A stretch of 57,375 nt of DNA. Origin: Nemertoderma westbladi (Eukaryota > Xenacoelomorpha > Nemertodermatida > Nemertodermatidae). The stretch is from contig JAUCBJ010007350.1 of the NCBI GenBank assembly GCA_032718475.1, positions 1 through 57,375 of the forward strand. Reading direction: 5' to 3'. Under the pieces are notes generated by a model, which saw only the letters and a program-made list of their open reading frames with translations, was not told where the DNA came from and ran no database searches. Shown piece after piece: positions 41,909-54,200 of the stretch. Positions within the stretch are counted from its first letter, which is position 1. Every line of letters begins with the position of its first letter. The position numbers and the translations under genes were made by a program.

Positions 41909-41918
41909 ACCAAACACA

Positions 41919-43430
41919 TACAATATTTCAAAATGTTTCAATCTAGATTACTGATAAGCAAAAACATACTATTATTTTTTTCTCCAAAACAATAAACAGA
42001 TGTTACCAATTTGGGGAAAAGAGCAAGTTATTGAGACGGTAAAAATAAGCAATGATGGTATCAAATGAGGGAAATGAGTAATAATACAGTTATATACATG
42101 GGCTAACAGGAATGGGGGGGGGGGGGGGGGGGGGGTAACATTACTGAGTCTTGAGCGCGACAACATTTATAACAATGACCCATCTTGAAAGTCAAATCAT
42201 TGGCCTAACGAAACAGGTAACAGGTAGCAACAGTCAAATACCAAATAGTAATAGTGATAGTAATACCAACGACTATTCGACATGCTTATCGAATTATAAT
42301 TAAATTGTTGTTCATTGCCGGTTACCCTATGGATTCAGTAAATTAGTTTGGTAGACCTTCAAACGTGGGAATCTCGAAACGGTATGTACTACGGATCCTG
42401 GACCTTCCCCGGGACAAATTGGCTACTACTTGCTGGAATTAACTATTGTTTTATGTGACATTTTAATGCCGTGTAAAGCCATCTAATCATGTTTTACATC
42501 CAATCACATTACAGTTACATTTTAGGTGTCGGACGTTTGTCAAACAAAGGTGCATATTCTGGGCTTCTGTACATGCCTGTTGCCAAGAGCAACAACCAAT
42601 AGCAGAGGCTTTCAGTTCGGCACTTCAATAACTTCCACAAAACCAACTCTATTTGATTGGCCGTGTTAATAGAAAGAAAATTGTGAAAAAAAGTGTCGGA
42701 CGTTTGTGAAATTTACAAGAGTTTATTTAACACCAAATTTTCTTTACATGAAAGTATGCACTACCACTTTGTAATAGCTTAATTGATGCAGTAATAGATA
42801 ACCTTGATATTGATACCGAAAACATCAATTTATTCCGTGTACTTTTGAAATTATGACGGATCATAAACTTACTTAATTTTGAAGAATTATCTCAAAAAAA
42901 GAGACAGTCTCATTCATTTTACTAAATCTGTACAAACGGCCCTAGTGATGACTTTTAAATATAATATTCATAATCTATGATAAAAACGGCACCAGAAAGT
43001 GTATTCAGTGATAACAAATTATGCATTTTATTTTTTAACGTTTTTGCCCGTTTCTTATGGAATTAACCATATGTCACTTGTTAGCTGAGATTAGCAACTT
43101 AATAAAAATTAAAATCAGGTTAAATAAAAAAATAAGTAAATAAATAAAAATTGAAAATACGTTGACAATTGAACGATAAGTCTACAAACTAGATAAATAA
43201 AATATAATTAAATTAAAAATAACGTGCCAATATTTAAGAATTGTAGATAAAACTATACATAAATAAAATATCATTGCATGAAAATCCGTATCTCATTGTT
43301 TATTAGATATCTAATAGCACTTGAAGCGACAGAGTTTTGAAACATCTTGGTCCGTGTATCAGGCATTCCTGCATTCTGTAATTAATGCGAGTTGCGGTGG
43401 AGTTTGATCGGCAACCAATAATGACCATAG
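41919..43430. other. Intergenic, AT-rich
   Basis: Holds a 22-bp poly-G tract (42114-42135). GTGTCGGACGTTTGT is directly repeated at about 42527 and 42693. No supported gene. Confidence 0.5.
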
Positions 43431-45720
43431 ATAGATAGATAGATTTATTTATACATTATGTAAAAACAATAACAAATACACCAAACAATGTACCGGTATA
43501 AAGGTATTGTCCAACATAACATATAGGATTACCCCTAAAGCTTTGCAGCTTATTTCCAAGGGGGTCCTTTATGTTACTTGGTTACAAATACAATATTACA
43601 CTACGCTAACCTAAAACCAATATAAAACGTAATTACACTATGTACATGTACAACTTTACCGAGAGCGTGATAATGTCCGACTCAACGATAAAGATGTAAT
43701 GTACAGAACAATTTATTATAAAACGTAATTACAGTATAAATAGTAAATAATTAATAAACTAATAACTTACTGTAGGACTATTGTACCTATTTTTACATTG
43801 CACACGGAGGTGAGATTTAACTGCAGATTTAAAAGAATGTTGATTATTTAGGTTTTTAATTTCATTAGGCAGAGCGTTCCAATTTTTTATGCCGTTAAAA
43901 AAGAAAGTATCAGATTCAAAGGATTTACAATTCGGGAGGTAGAAGTTTGAAGCACTAGCTCTGGTACTGTAAGAGTGTGTATCGCGTACTCTGTTGAATT
44001 TTTGTTTTAGGTAATTGGGACATTTACCATTATACACTTTATGCACATGGTTAAGGCGTAGCTGCTTAACTCTACTATCTAAGTTAAGTAGTCCAGATTC
44101 AGAAAAGTCATCTGGAGTTAGGTGGTGCCTAGGTTTGTAGTCTAATAAATCGTACTACTTTATTCTGAGCTACTTGTAATTTACATTTAAGCTGTTTGGT
44201 TAAGCCTTCATACCAAGAAGAGCATGCATAGTCCATGTGACACTGTATTAACGAAGAGCAAAGTAACTTGCGGGAGTCGGTGTTTAAACTATTTTTATTT
44301 CTGTATAGAAACCTAAGCCTACTGTTAACTTTCGAGAAAATATTTTTCACTGTACTTTCTCCTGATAAGCAGTTATCCAATGTGGCGCCTAAATATTTAA
44401 CTTCCTTTTTATTTTCAATCTTATGTCCATTACTAGTGACTTCAAACTTAGTTACCTTCTTTAACTTTCTTTTGGAACCAAACAAAATACTTTCAGTCTT
44501 ACCGTAGTGAATGGATAGCTTATTATCAACCAACCACTCATTACAGGATTCTAGAACTGCACTTAACTTTTGGGAAATATGGATAGGATCTTTATGAGAG
44601 AAAATAAGAGCACTGTCGTCGGCATATAAAATGAGTTTAAAATCGGGATCTATACTACTTATCATATCATTTACATAGCATACAAAAAGCAGAGGACCTA
44701 ATATACTACCTTGCGGTACACCACAGGTAATCTCTTGTACAGTAGACAGCGATTTGCTAATGACTACAGTTTGACCTCTGTCTGACAGGTAGGACTTGAA
44801 CCAGTCTATAGAACCTACACCCATCAGGCCTAACTTACCAAGCAGAATTTCGTGATCTACAGTATCGAAAGCCTTTTGTAGGTCCAACATTACCATACCA
44901 GTATATAAACCCTTTGCGTTATTACATCTAATTGTATCAGTTAAGTTAATAAGGCAGGTGTCTGTAGAATATGATTTACGAAAACCGGACTGATCAGATT
45001 TAGCCTACTAAGATGTGCCTCCAGCTGTAGAAAAACAGAACGTTCTAGAATTTTAGATACAATACTTAAGATACAAACAGGTCTGTAATTACAGGGTTCT
45101 ACTTTACTATTCTTTTTATACAGAGGAACAACCTTAGCTAATTTCAGTTCGTCTGGTACTACATTATCTACGATAGAGTAATTAATAATAAAAGTAATAG
45201 GCACTTTAAGTACTTCAGCACCATCCTTAAGAAAACGGGCAGGTATTAGATCTAGACCGGTACTTTTTGAGGCTGATAGGCTAAGTAGATTTTTAAAAAC
45301 GAAATCCTCAGAAACGGGTTTTAAAAATAACTTTTCTGAATTTTGTAACTTTTCTAAATAAAAATTATTTAGAGTTTCGGACCCTATACTATATTTATTA
45401 CTTGGTAACGGTAACTTCTTAACTAAATTAGAGGCAACATTAGTAAAATAATTTTTAAATAAATTACTAACTAGAGTATGATCATGAATCAGCTCACCGT
45501 TATCTTGCAGAACAATATTCGATTTAGATTTAAGCTTTTTGGATTATCTTTATTCTCACTTATTTTGTTGTACAAATATTCAGATTTCGCTTTTTTTATT
45601 TCCCGTTGGACAAGGTTTCTATATTTGCAGTAATTATTATAATCAGCTAAAACAAGGTATTTCCTAAATTTATACAAATAGTTATCTCTTTCTCTGATAT
45701 TACTAAGAATACATTACTAA
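43431..45720 (-). mobile_element. CR1/Jockey-like LINE, 5'-truncated and decayed
   Basis: A minus-strand non-LTR element whose 3' end is a (TCTA)n tail (GATAGATAGATAGAT at 43431-43446 on +). A ~300-bp 3' untranslated region precedes it, then RT-coding segments broken into at least four frames. No endonuclease domain is present, so the 5' part is lost. The boundary near 45720 is approximate. An ATTACTAAGAATA micro-duplication lies at about 45700-45730, but I could not confirm a target-site duplication. Confidence 0.85.
43759..45677 (-). pseudogene. LINE reverse transcriptase pseudogene
   Basis: Fragments in order on the minus strand: 45677-45489 (KYRNLVQREIKKAKSEY, the pre-RT region), 45204-44941 (KVVPLYKKNSKVEPCNYRP, RT entry), 44896-44129 ([31 protein letters not shown], the YADD catalytic box in [11 protein letters not shown], then the thumb), and 44046-43759 (a C-terminal tail with NGKCPNYLKQKF). 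The catalytic aspartates survive but frame changes separate the pieces, so no enzyme is made. The DTVDHEILL and YADD style places it in the Jockey/CR1 superfamily rather than with the FADD LINE at 15127. Confidence 0.88.
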
Positions 45721-47785
45721 GAATAGACCAGCACTTCTATCTTATGTGCTGCACATAAGGTCTTGGAGTTTTCTTCTGAACAGAATTTACTGATCCTTTC
45801 AGAGGATGTCCGGCTTGAGACTGAAAGTCGTGTGGATTTTTGTGATACATATGTAGACGTTGGTGCTGACTAGCCATCTTCTCTCAAATTATATATGATA
45901 TTATAAAGCAAGCAATACCGGTCAGTACCGGTAGTTCTGTATTCTGTAGTTATGTCATCCTATGTCATCGCTATCCCTTTAATTTCCAATTCGCAATAAA
46001 ATATACCGTACAACTGTACAGTATAACAGTATGTAGGGCTGTAGGTAGGTTCTGTATCAATAAAATGAAAGCGAATTCCAATCTGAGCGTTATACAAATA
46101 CAAAATATATAATGTACCGGCGGACCGGTGTTTGAGTACTGTAGGGTTTACTGCATCCTGATAACTCCTTTAAATTTATTAATAGTGTTTATAGTTGTTT
46201 TAAGGGCTTCCGAAATCGTGACTAGTATTTTTAAGGCCCTTAAAATTAATAGTCCTTAAAATTGCTAGAATCACTATTCTGCTATTTCATGTCGCTATAT
46301 CAGCAATATGGTATTTTGAAACCAGCTGATGCCTTTGCTAGGTAGGCTAGGCTACCCAGTTTAAAACCAATCAGGAAAATAGTGATTCTAGTAATTTCAA
46401 CGGCTCCTTTAGTTTTGGCCCATGGAGGCCATCATGGCGGGAATTTTAAAACCACAGTACAGCTACACTGCACTATACTTTCATTTCTGTCTACCTGTAC
46501 CGGTAGTCCTATTGGTCAGTTTATTAATGGTTAACTATGTTATGTGTGTTTGTGTACGAACGAGTACCGGTAGTGATTGTGCAGAATCTTTTATGGATAA
46601 CTGGCAAGAAAATTAAGAATTGTAGGGCCTACGAGCGTTTGCGTATACTCGTTAAGCGTAATTTCAAACGAGCTTATATATATGTACGTACCGTCCCGGG
46701 TTGTAGATATATGCTATCTTTCAGTTTGGAAACTCATCTATCAGGTTCAGGGAGTTGTTGTTGGAGTTGCTAGGCAACCACAGTATTCCCAACCAATCAC
46801 ACCAGCACATTCCAGAATTGTGAATTGTATGCCACCTAGTGGGAGTGGCCATTAGCAAAATTTACTAGTATTATATAACGGAACCTAAACGGACATTTAA
46901 TTAACGTAGTCTAAACGGAAGCTTCGTGACGCTTGTGGTCCGACCTCCGTTCAGATAGGTTACGTTATTCCTACGTTAGTCCTACGTTAGTTGGGATGGA
47001 ATATTAACGGAGCTTCTTGGCGCCCGCCCCTGGAATGTTTCAAGTTACCAAAAATTACATACTCACTGTGTCATTGACTATGTGTTAAACAAGATTAACG
47101 TGATTGGTTGCTGCTTAGTAGCAGCTTTTTCCAATCACATCACTTCTTTTATACAAAATGGGATAATGTTAACTGGAAAAGCCACGAACTAAACACCAGT
47201 GTGTCGGACCTTCGACCCAATACCATGTTATCGTTCGTTGATTTATCACATAGATATAAACATCCTTTGATGCAATGGATATACAGAGGTCGTTGACCCC
47301 TAACCAGCGTCAAACATCTGTATACATGTAATACGTATGTAACGTAATATGTATGTAATACGCATGTAATCTACGTGTAAATAGCGCTTAATCTAATTAA
47401 TGATTGAGTAACTATGGCGTAATTTTTTTTTGTTATTTTCTTCAATGCGTCAATGTGAGGAAGGTGATATTAACAGTTTTCGAGTCTGCCACTAGAGGGC
47501 GATGGCGAAATATCTGAAAGTTAAAATCTTCTGTCTCTCAGCTGTAAACCATAAAGTGAAGTAAAGACCAGATAACACTGTAACACATCCAACACGAACT
47601 CTGGAACTCAGCATTCAGACAGCAGCACGTGCTTGCAGCACACTGCAGCACTGCCACTGATACACTGCACTCGTTTATTTTACAGTTTCACGTAGGCCTA
47701 CTGTTATTTCTTAATTTAATAAAATAAGGCTGTAAGAAGGCCTATAACCCTGTAACCTGATAACTGCAAACTGTATAATTGAATT
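45721..47785. other. Intergenic upstream of the bystin gene
   Basis: Contains the reverse copy of the MITE-like repeat at about 46197-46412. A small palindrome lies near 47105-47140 (GATTGG..CTGCTTAGTAGCAG..CCAATC). Inverted CCAAT boxes (ATTGG) near the bystin gene are compatible with a housekeeping promoter, but none is decisive. I see no other gene; open frames here are short and featureless. Confidence 0.5.
46197..46412 (-). mobile_element. Dispersed MITE-like repeat, copy 2
   Basis: Reverse complement of 11693-11925, sharing TTTTAAGGGCTTCCGAAAT, CTAGAATCACTATT, ATATCAGCAATATGG and AAAACCAATCAGGAAA. The two copies are diverged, so the family is old. Confidence 0.7.
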
Positions 47786-49087
47786 ATGGCGAAACACAAA
47801 GTTTTGTCCAATAAATTGACGAAGGCGCGGTCTGTACCGTTGGCAGAACAAATATTAGCCAATAAAAGCGTTCGAAAAAATCAACGAATGAAAGCCAAGA
47901 ATCGTGTTGACGAGAAACCGATGTCGTTAGTGGACGAGAGATTGTCTAAGAAAATTCTGACAGCTGCCCGTCGGCAACAGAACGAGTTGTTGGCGACCGG
48001 GACTAGCAAAGCTACAGATCTACCGGTCCGATTCGGTACCGATACCCATGGCGACGGAAGCGAGGAGTCTTCCGGCTCGGAAGATTCCGTACTCTCCGAA
48101 GGCGTGTCCGATCTTCCGACCATGGATCCCGACGATGAGGCCGCCGTCGCTCGCTTTATGCGAGCCGGTCCGACGCAGCGGAATCTCGCTGACATCATAA
48201 CCGATAAGATAACCGAGAAGAAGTCCGAGTATGGCGGCTCTACGACCGTCCCGAGTCCGTCCGTGGCCCCGGCGGTAGCGGAATGCTACCGCTCTGTCCG
48301 GGACATCCTCTCCCAGTACCGCTCCGGCCGCCTCCCCAAAGCATTTAAGATGCTCCCTCGACTGTCCGATTGGGAGCGACTGCTCTACCTCACCAACCCC
48401 GACGGCTGGACGGCGGCTGCGTTGCTCCAAGCAACCCGTTTATTCGCTGCGGCCAGCGACCCACGGATGACTCAGCGCTTCTACAATCTCGTCCTCCTTC
48501 CCAGAGTTCGAGACGATATCGCCGAATTCCACAAACTCAACGTCCATCTCTACTCCGCTCTCCGGAAGGCTCTATTTAAACCCGCGGCTTTCTTTAAAGG
48601 TATTATCCTGCCTCTCTGTGACAGCGGGACATGTACCTTAAGAGAGGCTGTTATTGTAGGAAGCGTTCTCACCAAGTCATCCCTCCCTATTCTGCACAGC
48701 GCTGCGGCCATGTTACGTCTCGCTGAGATGGACTACACCGGAGCCAACTCTATCTTCCTCCGACTTTTAATCCTAAAGAAGTTTGCCCTCCCGTACCGAG
48801 TGGTTGACGGCATCGTCTACCATTTCGTTCGGTTCACCTACGACCTCGAGTGCGCCCCCTTGCCGGTGCTCTGGCACCAGAGTCTCCTGGCCTTCGTGGA
48901 GACCTACGGGCCGGATTTAGCCCCCGAGCAGCGCAACGCTCTCCTCGGGCTGTGTCGGGTTCATTGTCATCATCAGATAACTCCCGAGGTTCGCAGGGAG
49001 TTGTCTAGACAATCTGGGGTTGCGGATGGGAATACCGGTGCCGGGGTACCTAATGCAAGTGCTGCTGTCACTATGGATTTAGATTAA
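47786..49087 (+). CDS. BYSL: Bystin, intronless
   Basis: 433 codons, start ATGGCGAAACAC. Bystin (yeast Enp1) is an essential 40S pre-ribosome assembly factor in the nucleolus. Recognition rests on the conserved C-terminal half: TNPDGWTAAALLQATRLFA, MTQRFYNLVLLPRVRDDI, KALFKPAAFFKGI, LCDSGTCTLREAVIVGS, LHSAAAMLRLAEM, ANSIFLRLL, FALPYRVVDGIVYHF, LPVLWHQSLLAF and TPEVRREL. The N-terminus has PLAEQILANKSVRK, then an acidic Ser-rich linker, as in the family. Length is normal (about 430-450 aa). Bystin genes I know of in vertebrates have several introns, while this frame is uninterrupted. It is GC-richer than its AT-rich surroundings. It may be a functional retrocopy or the sole, intron-lost gene. 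The frame is fully intact, which favours function. Confidence 0.95.
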   Translation: MAKHKVLSNKLTKARSVPLAEQILANKSVRKNQRMKAKNRVDEKPMSLVDERLSKKILTAARRQQNELLATGTSKATDLPVRFGTDTHGDGSEESSGSEDSVLSEGVSDLPTMDPDDEAAVARFMRAGPTQRNLADIITDKITEKKSEYGGSTTVPSPSVAPAVAECYRSVRDILSQYRSGRLPKAFKMLPRLSDWERLLYLTNPDGWTAAALLQATRLFAAASDPRMTQRFYNLVLLPRVRDDIAEFHKLNVHLYSALRKALFKPAAFFKGIILPLCDSGTCTLREAVIVGSVLTKSSLPILHSAAAMLRLAEMDYTGANSIFLRLLILKKFALPYRVVDGIVYHFVRFTYDLECAPLPVLWHQSLLAFVETYGPDLAPEQRNALLGLCRVHCHHQITPEVRRELSRQSGVADGNTGAGVPNASAAVTMDLD

Positions 49088-49745
49088 ATATATCGGAAAT
49101 TATTTTCTATTGTTGAATAATAATATATTAATTTAATCTTACTCTTTACACCCTCTAGTGAATAGTGTTGTGATTCAGTGACACGCCCCCCCCCCCCCCC
49201 CTAATTTTTCAACAAATCTTAATGAGATTGCATGAAATTTGGAACATAGATAGTTTCACCTCCCGACCACCGAGTGGGTGGGCCAGAATTTTTATTTTTG
49301 CTTTCAATCTTTAGCTACAAGCGTTTAAAAAATGTGTCTCTGACGATATTGCATCAGTGGTAGTGCAGTTATATTCTTCAATTTGTATTGATTTGTTGGT
49401 ATTGATGATTCCAAATCTTCAAAAAGAAAGTCATGTTTCCATACCAACACAAAGGTCGCGGGACTTGTGCAATATGGATGAAGGCACTTTTTGAAAGCTT
49501 AAGGTTGAAATTTGATTGCGTCAAGAGTTTTCTCCTATCTGAGGTGGATATTTGATTTTTTTTTTAAATATCTATTTTAAAAATTTAATTTAATATTATC
49601 ACAAAATTTCGTTTTTTTATTTATGAATAGTTTTCAAAAATTGTTGGTCCAGATTCAATTTAACCTGGACAACTAGAAAAGCCCTTGGATTCTTTGTAGG
49701 AAGGAACTGGCTTACCACCAAGCTTGTTTCTGCCTAAGATGCCCC
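49088..49745. other. 3' flank of bystin and a dispersed repeat
   Basis: The first ~90 bp should hold the bystin 3' end. I see only AATAAT-type sequences and no clean AATAAA or genomic poly-A tail. From 49175 a dispersed repeat begins, followed by AT-rich sequence. No gene. Confidence 0.5.
49175..49385. repeat. Dispersed repeat, copy 2 (with 38861-39075)
   Basis: Same orientation and block order as copy 1; roughly three-quarters to four-fifths identical by eye. It starts at a C-rich run near 49187-49201. Confidence 0.75.
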
Positions 49746-49951
49746 TTAACGGCTAAAATCGGTTTCAGTACACCCACTTGGCAATTTTTTTAACTTCCAA
49801 AACCCGTTGATTTTCTGATGTACTGTACTGGTATATATACCAATTGATGGAAAGGAGCATGTTACAGAGGCGGGCTTTTCTAACCAAAACAATAAACAAT
49901 CAATCACTTTACCAAAGGTGGGTGTACTGAAACCGATTTGAGCCCCCTTAA
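49746..49951. mobile_element. 206-bp MITE with TTAA target duplication
   Basis: TTAA at 49746-49749 and 49948-49951 flanks inverted ends. The left end reads CGGCTAAAATCGGTTTCAGT and continues ACACCCAC. The right end, read inward, gives the same AAATCGGTTTCAGTACACCCAC. A TTAA duplication is characteristic of piggyBac-type transposons. The terminal bases themselves are not the classical piggyBac CCC, so the superfamily is tentative. Its interior contains one reverse-oriented unit of the 68-bp minisatellite found at 14598-15126. Confidence 0.82.
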
Positions 49952-51106
49952 CTCTCTGCCTGAGACGCACCTTAGTTATTACTAAACCCTGACTGGAAAT
50001 TAACAACACCAACAACAACAACGGGGTGAATGAATACTAGAGGTCTCGCTACGCGGACCTAAAAATGCTGCACACCCGGAACTATTAGGGGGGATCAAGC
50101 AATATGTGTTTCAGAATCAAACAAATGTGTTTCATTAAAATAGTAGAAAATTAGGGAGCGGTGCGCGTGTGTGGGGGTGCGGGATTGCAGGCGAGGGAAT
50201 TCTACATGGAAGACAACTGGAATCTATTCGATCGATTTATTTTTCTAACTATTTTGATGTTTAAAGTGCAGCATGGTCATCTTTTAACTCCGTCAATGGG
50301 ATAGGCCGTGCAAGAATTATGGTCTTTGGTCTTATTGTAAATAAATATCATTACTTCCTTCAACGACATCGGAGCAGTCATTGATTATTATGTGGGGCGG
50401 TAGACAAAGGTTAATGGATATCCATCTCTCAAGGTAAAGATTGAAGTTAGATCAGGATTGGTTTAAAGGGCATTAGATTGTACCGCTACCTAAAATACAA
50501 ACACCAAGATAATTCAATTAAATTGGCATTTTACTAATTTACTTATCTTAGTTAATCCTACGATACACTGCATATAGGCCTACATACTGTACATAAAACT
50601 TGATTGGTTTGTTTGGATTGGCTACAATCTCTTGGAATATTATCAATGACGCAGTAAGTATAAATAAACTTGTACTGTAGGGTGATTGAGACCATGACTT
50701 ATTTGATCATATTATGTATATAAATAATAATTAATTAATATTTGTATTTTTATCAGTAATCCTCTGAGAATGTAGTAGGCCTATATTTTTACTGGACATT
50801 ATTAACACTGAATATGAGGCCATTAAATATAAAAATTAATTATAGATTAATAATTAGACACAGTGAACAATGTTAATTAAATATTATGATACTGTATATT
50901 ATTTTAGTTATTAATTACCAAAAATTGTTATATTAATTACTGAACATTTCACGAGTAACAATAACTTCATCGACAAGTCATTAAAACAAATTTAAGATTT
51001 TTATTTAATCGTTCGTGTATTATAGTAGTAGAGCCTAGCCATGTAGTCTTGTTTTGTATGACGTAGAGTAGCCTACATACCGTATATATGAAACTGTTTC
51101 TCTAAA
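49952..51106. other. Intergenic, upstream of the DD3-3-like gene
   Basis: AT-rich with no supported gene. The ~150 bp before 51107 should include the 5' UTR of the DD3-3-like gene; an upstream ATG at about 51088 opens only a five-codon frame. Confidence 0.5.
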
Positions 51107-51292
51107 ATGTCACCAATAACGGGATTTCATGCAGTATATCATATTCATTTATACCCCAGCTTTCTGGCGTTACTTGCGTGTTTATTATATGCAAATGGGG
51201 ATGTTTATCTCCACAACCCTAGGGGGTCCAACAACAGACTCAATGAAAAAAGTGCCGAGAGGTCTAATGGAAATCGTCTATTTGATTCGCAG
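51107..51292 (+). CDS. DD3-3-like exon 1
   Basis: 62 codons, phase 0 end (..LFDSQ), donor GTACAG. Carries the signal segment and the DVYLHNPRGSNNRLN signature. Cleavage is probably after ANG, just before DVYLHN. Confidence 0.85.
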
Positions 51293-54200
51293 GTACAGTG
51301 AGCTTGACAAATTACTTTGTACACTATAAAACAGAATTTGCATTCAAATTGCGACGCAAAGACTCAGCGAAGTCCATTATTTTGTGAACTCGGTTTAACA
51401 ATATGGGACCTACTACTGTAACAATCAGATTTCATCCCTCTCCAGGGGAAATGGACGCAAATATCAGCCGTTTACTCCCAAAAATAAAACTGTATGTAAC
51501 TGGTTTTATTGACTTTCGTTTACTTTCGCTAGGGACTGCCGAGGACAATATCATGCCCTCAACTGCCGAAAGTGCCAATCGTTGACCGACTTAGCTAAAG
51601 TGACACGCCACTAGTTATTAATTTAATTAATATACTCTTTTTTTTATAGTTATGTTTATTAATCTCTTATTTTTTTACAATTTTCGCCAAGTTTTAGAGA
51701 CTAATTTTAAGAAATAAAATCGATTACCCCACTTATATCTCTTACGTATTTCTCTTTAAAAAAATCACTTTCGTTTATTGTTTTGGATAGAATAAAGTGC
51801 CTTGTAACCCGCTCCTTTATAAAGAAGTAACAGTTAAGTGTTCTTCGGCCATTAGACCATGGATTACGTACAAAGTCTGCCGACTTATTTCCAATACGCC
51901 CCCAGACGAAACTCCAATACTCATATAGATACCATTTAAGGAAGCAAGACAGATGCGCCTTGCTGGCTAGTCCCTTTAAAAGGCATTCGTGCCGAAACGA
52001 AAACTACTCTGGCCACCCAATGACACGCTAATACATAATCCTCTTTGTGGCATGTAATTTAGTACTTATTTAGTAACTGCAAATTTAATATTTGAAATTC
52101 AATCCTCAATATTTTCCCAAATGTCTTAAAAAATCTTTAAAACAGTCCGAAACACCCCAACAAACTTCGTTGTTCCGTTTTATTATATGGGACTTCCAAA
52201 TCCTGGACAGACTATTTAATGCCTTCCCCTTACCCCCATTCCCCTTAGGTCTTCACCTGACTTTCGGATCCATGATCCCAAGTAGCAGAAGTCATCCACG
52301 TGCTCAAGCAAGCCGTCCCTAGAGTTTTATGCCCTTACGATCAGACATTTCTTGAGGGCTATCTAGGTTCACTGTCATGATTTTTGTCTTCTTGGAGTTT
52401 ACAAAAATACCAACACTAGAAGCAACCTGCTCCAATGAGCAGAGGAGCCTTTGGGCTCCCTCTAGTGATTCTGACAATACAGTCATCAGTAAAGTCTATA
52501 TCAGTAAGGTCTACTCTACTTCAACACATTAGTTACCCTACATTAGACCTACGCCCAAGAGCATTATGGTAATTATTAAACCGACAGCCATTGATAACTT
52601 TCATATATTAGATTATTAGATTAATAGATATATATTTTTTTTATTTTAGAACAATGGTCGCGGGGGTTACAATGTGGGTGATGCAACTAGTAAACCGTTC
52701 TCTAATGAAAACGAGCAATATAACATGGTATACTTCCAATCTGGTACCAGTGGTAAAACATATTTAACTACAGGTACGTTTCCTTGGATGTGATAGTGGC
52801 CTACCGGACCGGTTTCTAGGTACATCTCAGCAGGCTAATAGTGAAGTGGAGATTTTTGCTTCATAAATGCTACAGTAACAACTTTACTGAACATCATTTT
52901 AACGTGCCTGCTTGTATAGGCGGGTTGAGTATTTTGTATCTTGTATGTATGTATCCATCTGTCATAAATCAGCCTTTACTCACAGTTTCGAGATTTCGCA
53001 TAGTTATATGCCGTCAGTCTGCGTTTAGGAAAAATATTTTATTACAAAAATTTTATGACAAAACACGACGAGCGCAACGAGGCGTATAATGAAGACGAGT
53101 AATGCTTTGACTATATACTCCTATAAACCACCTGGCTTCGCGTATTGGAGGAATCCCTAGTTAAAGGCTTTGAGTAATGCGGCGCTAATATTCCATGGGA
53201 GGTAGAAGTAGCTGTTTTGCACTGGTGGGTGGGGGGGGGGGGGGGGGGGGGGGGGGGTGCAGGTTTGTTTCCCGCTGCCCTTATTTCTAGTTATTAATTG
53301 CAAAATTATTATATTGGTTACAGAATGGACAAATCAGCACGGTTGTGGGGGAACCAGTGATGGTAAAGGAGGTACCCACAAACTATTTTGTCAGATAATA
53401 CTGCAATATATGTGCGTTCCAGAAGGCAGTCAAGGTTAGCTACTTCAGTCTTTCTGTTCCCGGTTATAATTTTTCGAATTGACTTTCAAAAATATGAGAG
53501 ATGAATATGTATTTGAGTAACTAATTTATAAATTATTTTAAATTTAACTGAACTGAAATGCTCGAATTAAAATATTTAGGGTCGACAAAAAATCAATTAA
53601 TGATTAACTTATGATCAGCCTAATTTTACTTTCAATTTGTTCTAGAATTACGAAATGGGGTGCAACGGAACACACAAAAATATGTAGAGCATTCGAATAT
53701 GGCGGAAGCTATAGGAGATGTTAGTTGGAGACGCGAGCAATCAGTAGCGGAAGACAAAGGGATACACGAACCTTTCCAATGGTATGATAACTGCTACACA
53801 AGAGACAGAAATAAAGGTTTGGATGTTTTTGTTTTTTCCTTCTCGATCAAATGACTTATATCCGTAAGAAGTACTTTTACTAGATTGAAGTACTCGTCTC
53901 TACAATACTCGTTGCGCTCGTTTCTAAAACAAGTCAATTATATTTAGTTTCTGGACCATTCGGTCCAAAAACATATATATGGACGAATAATTGTTTGTAG
54001 CGAATTGACAAACTTCCGTTATTTCTTCCATCAACAACAAATTTATTGAAACATTTAGGCAATAGAATCCTATAACTAGTTCATTTTCTATCATCAGTCG
54101 GGGAGGGGAGGGGGTGGGGTGGGGCGGATGCATTAGGTGCCCTTGGGGAATTAGATCCTCCCAGGATTCCCGATTCTCCAACAATATCCTAAATTATTTG

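Noticed and set aside
48020-48430. Minus-strand open frame opposite bystin
   Set aside because: Shadow of the GC-rich bystin coding sequence.
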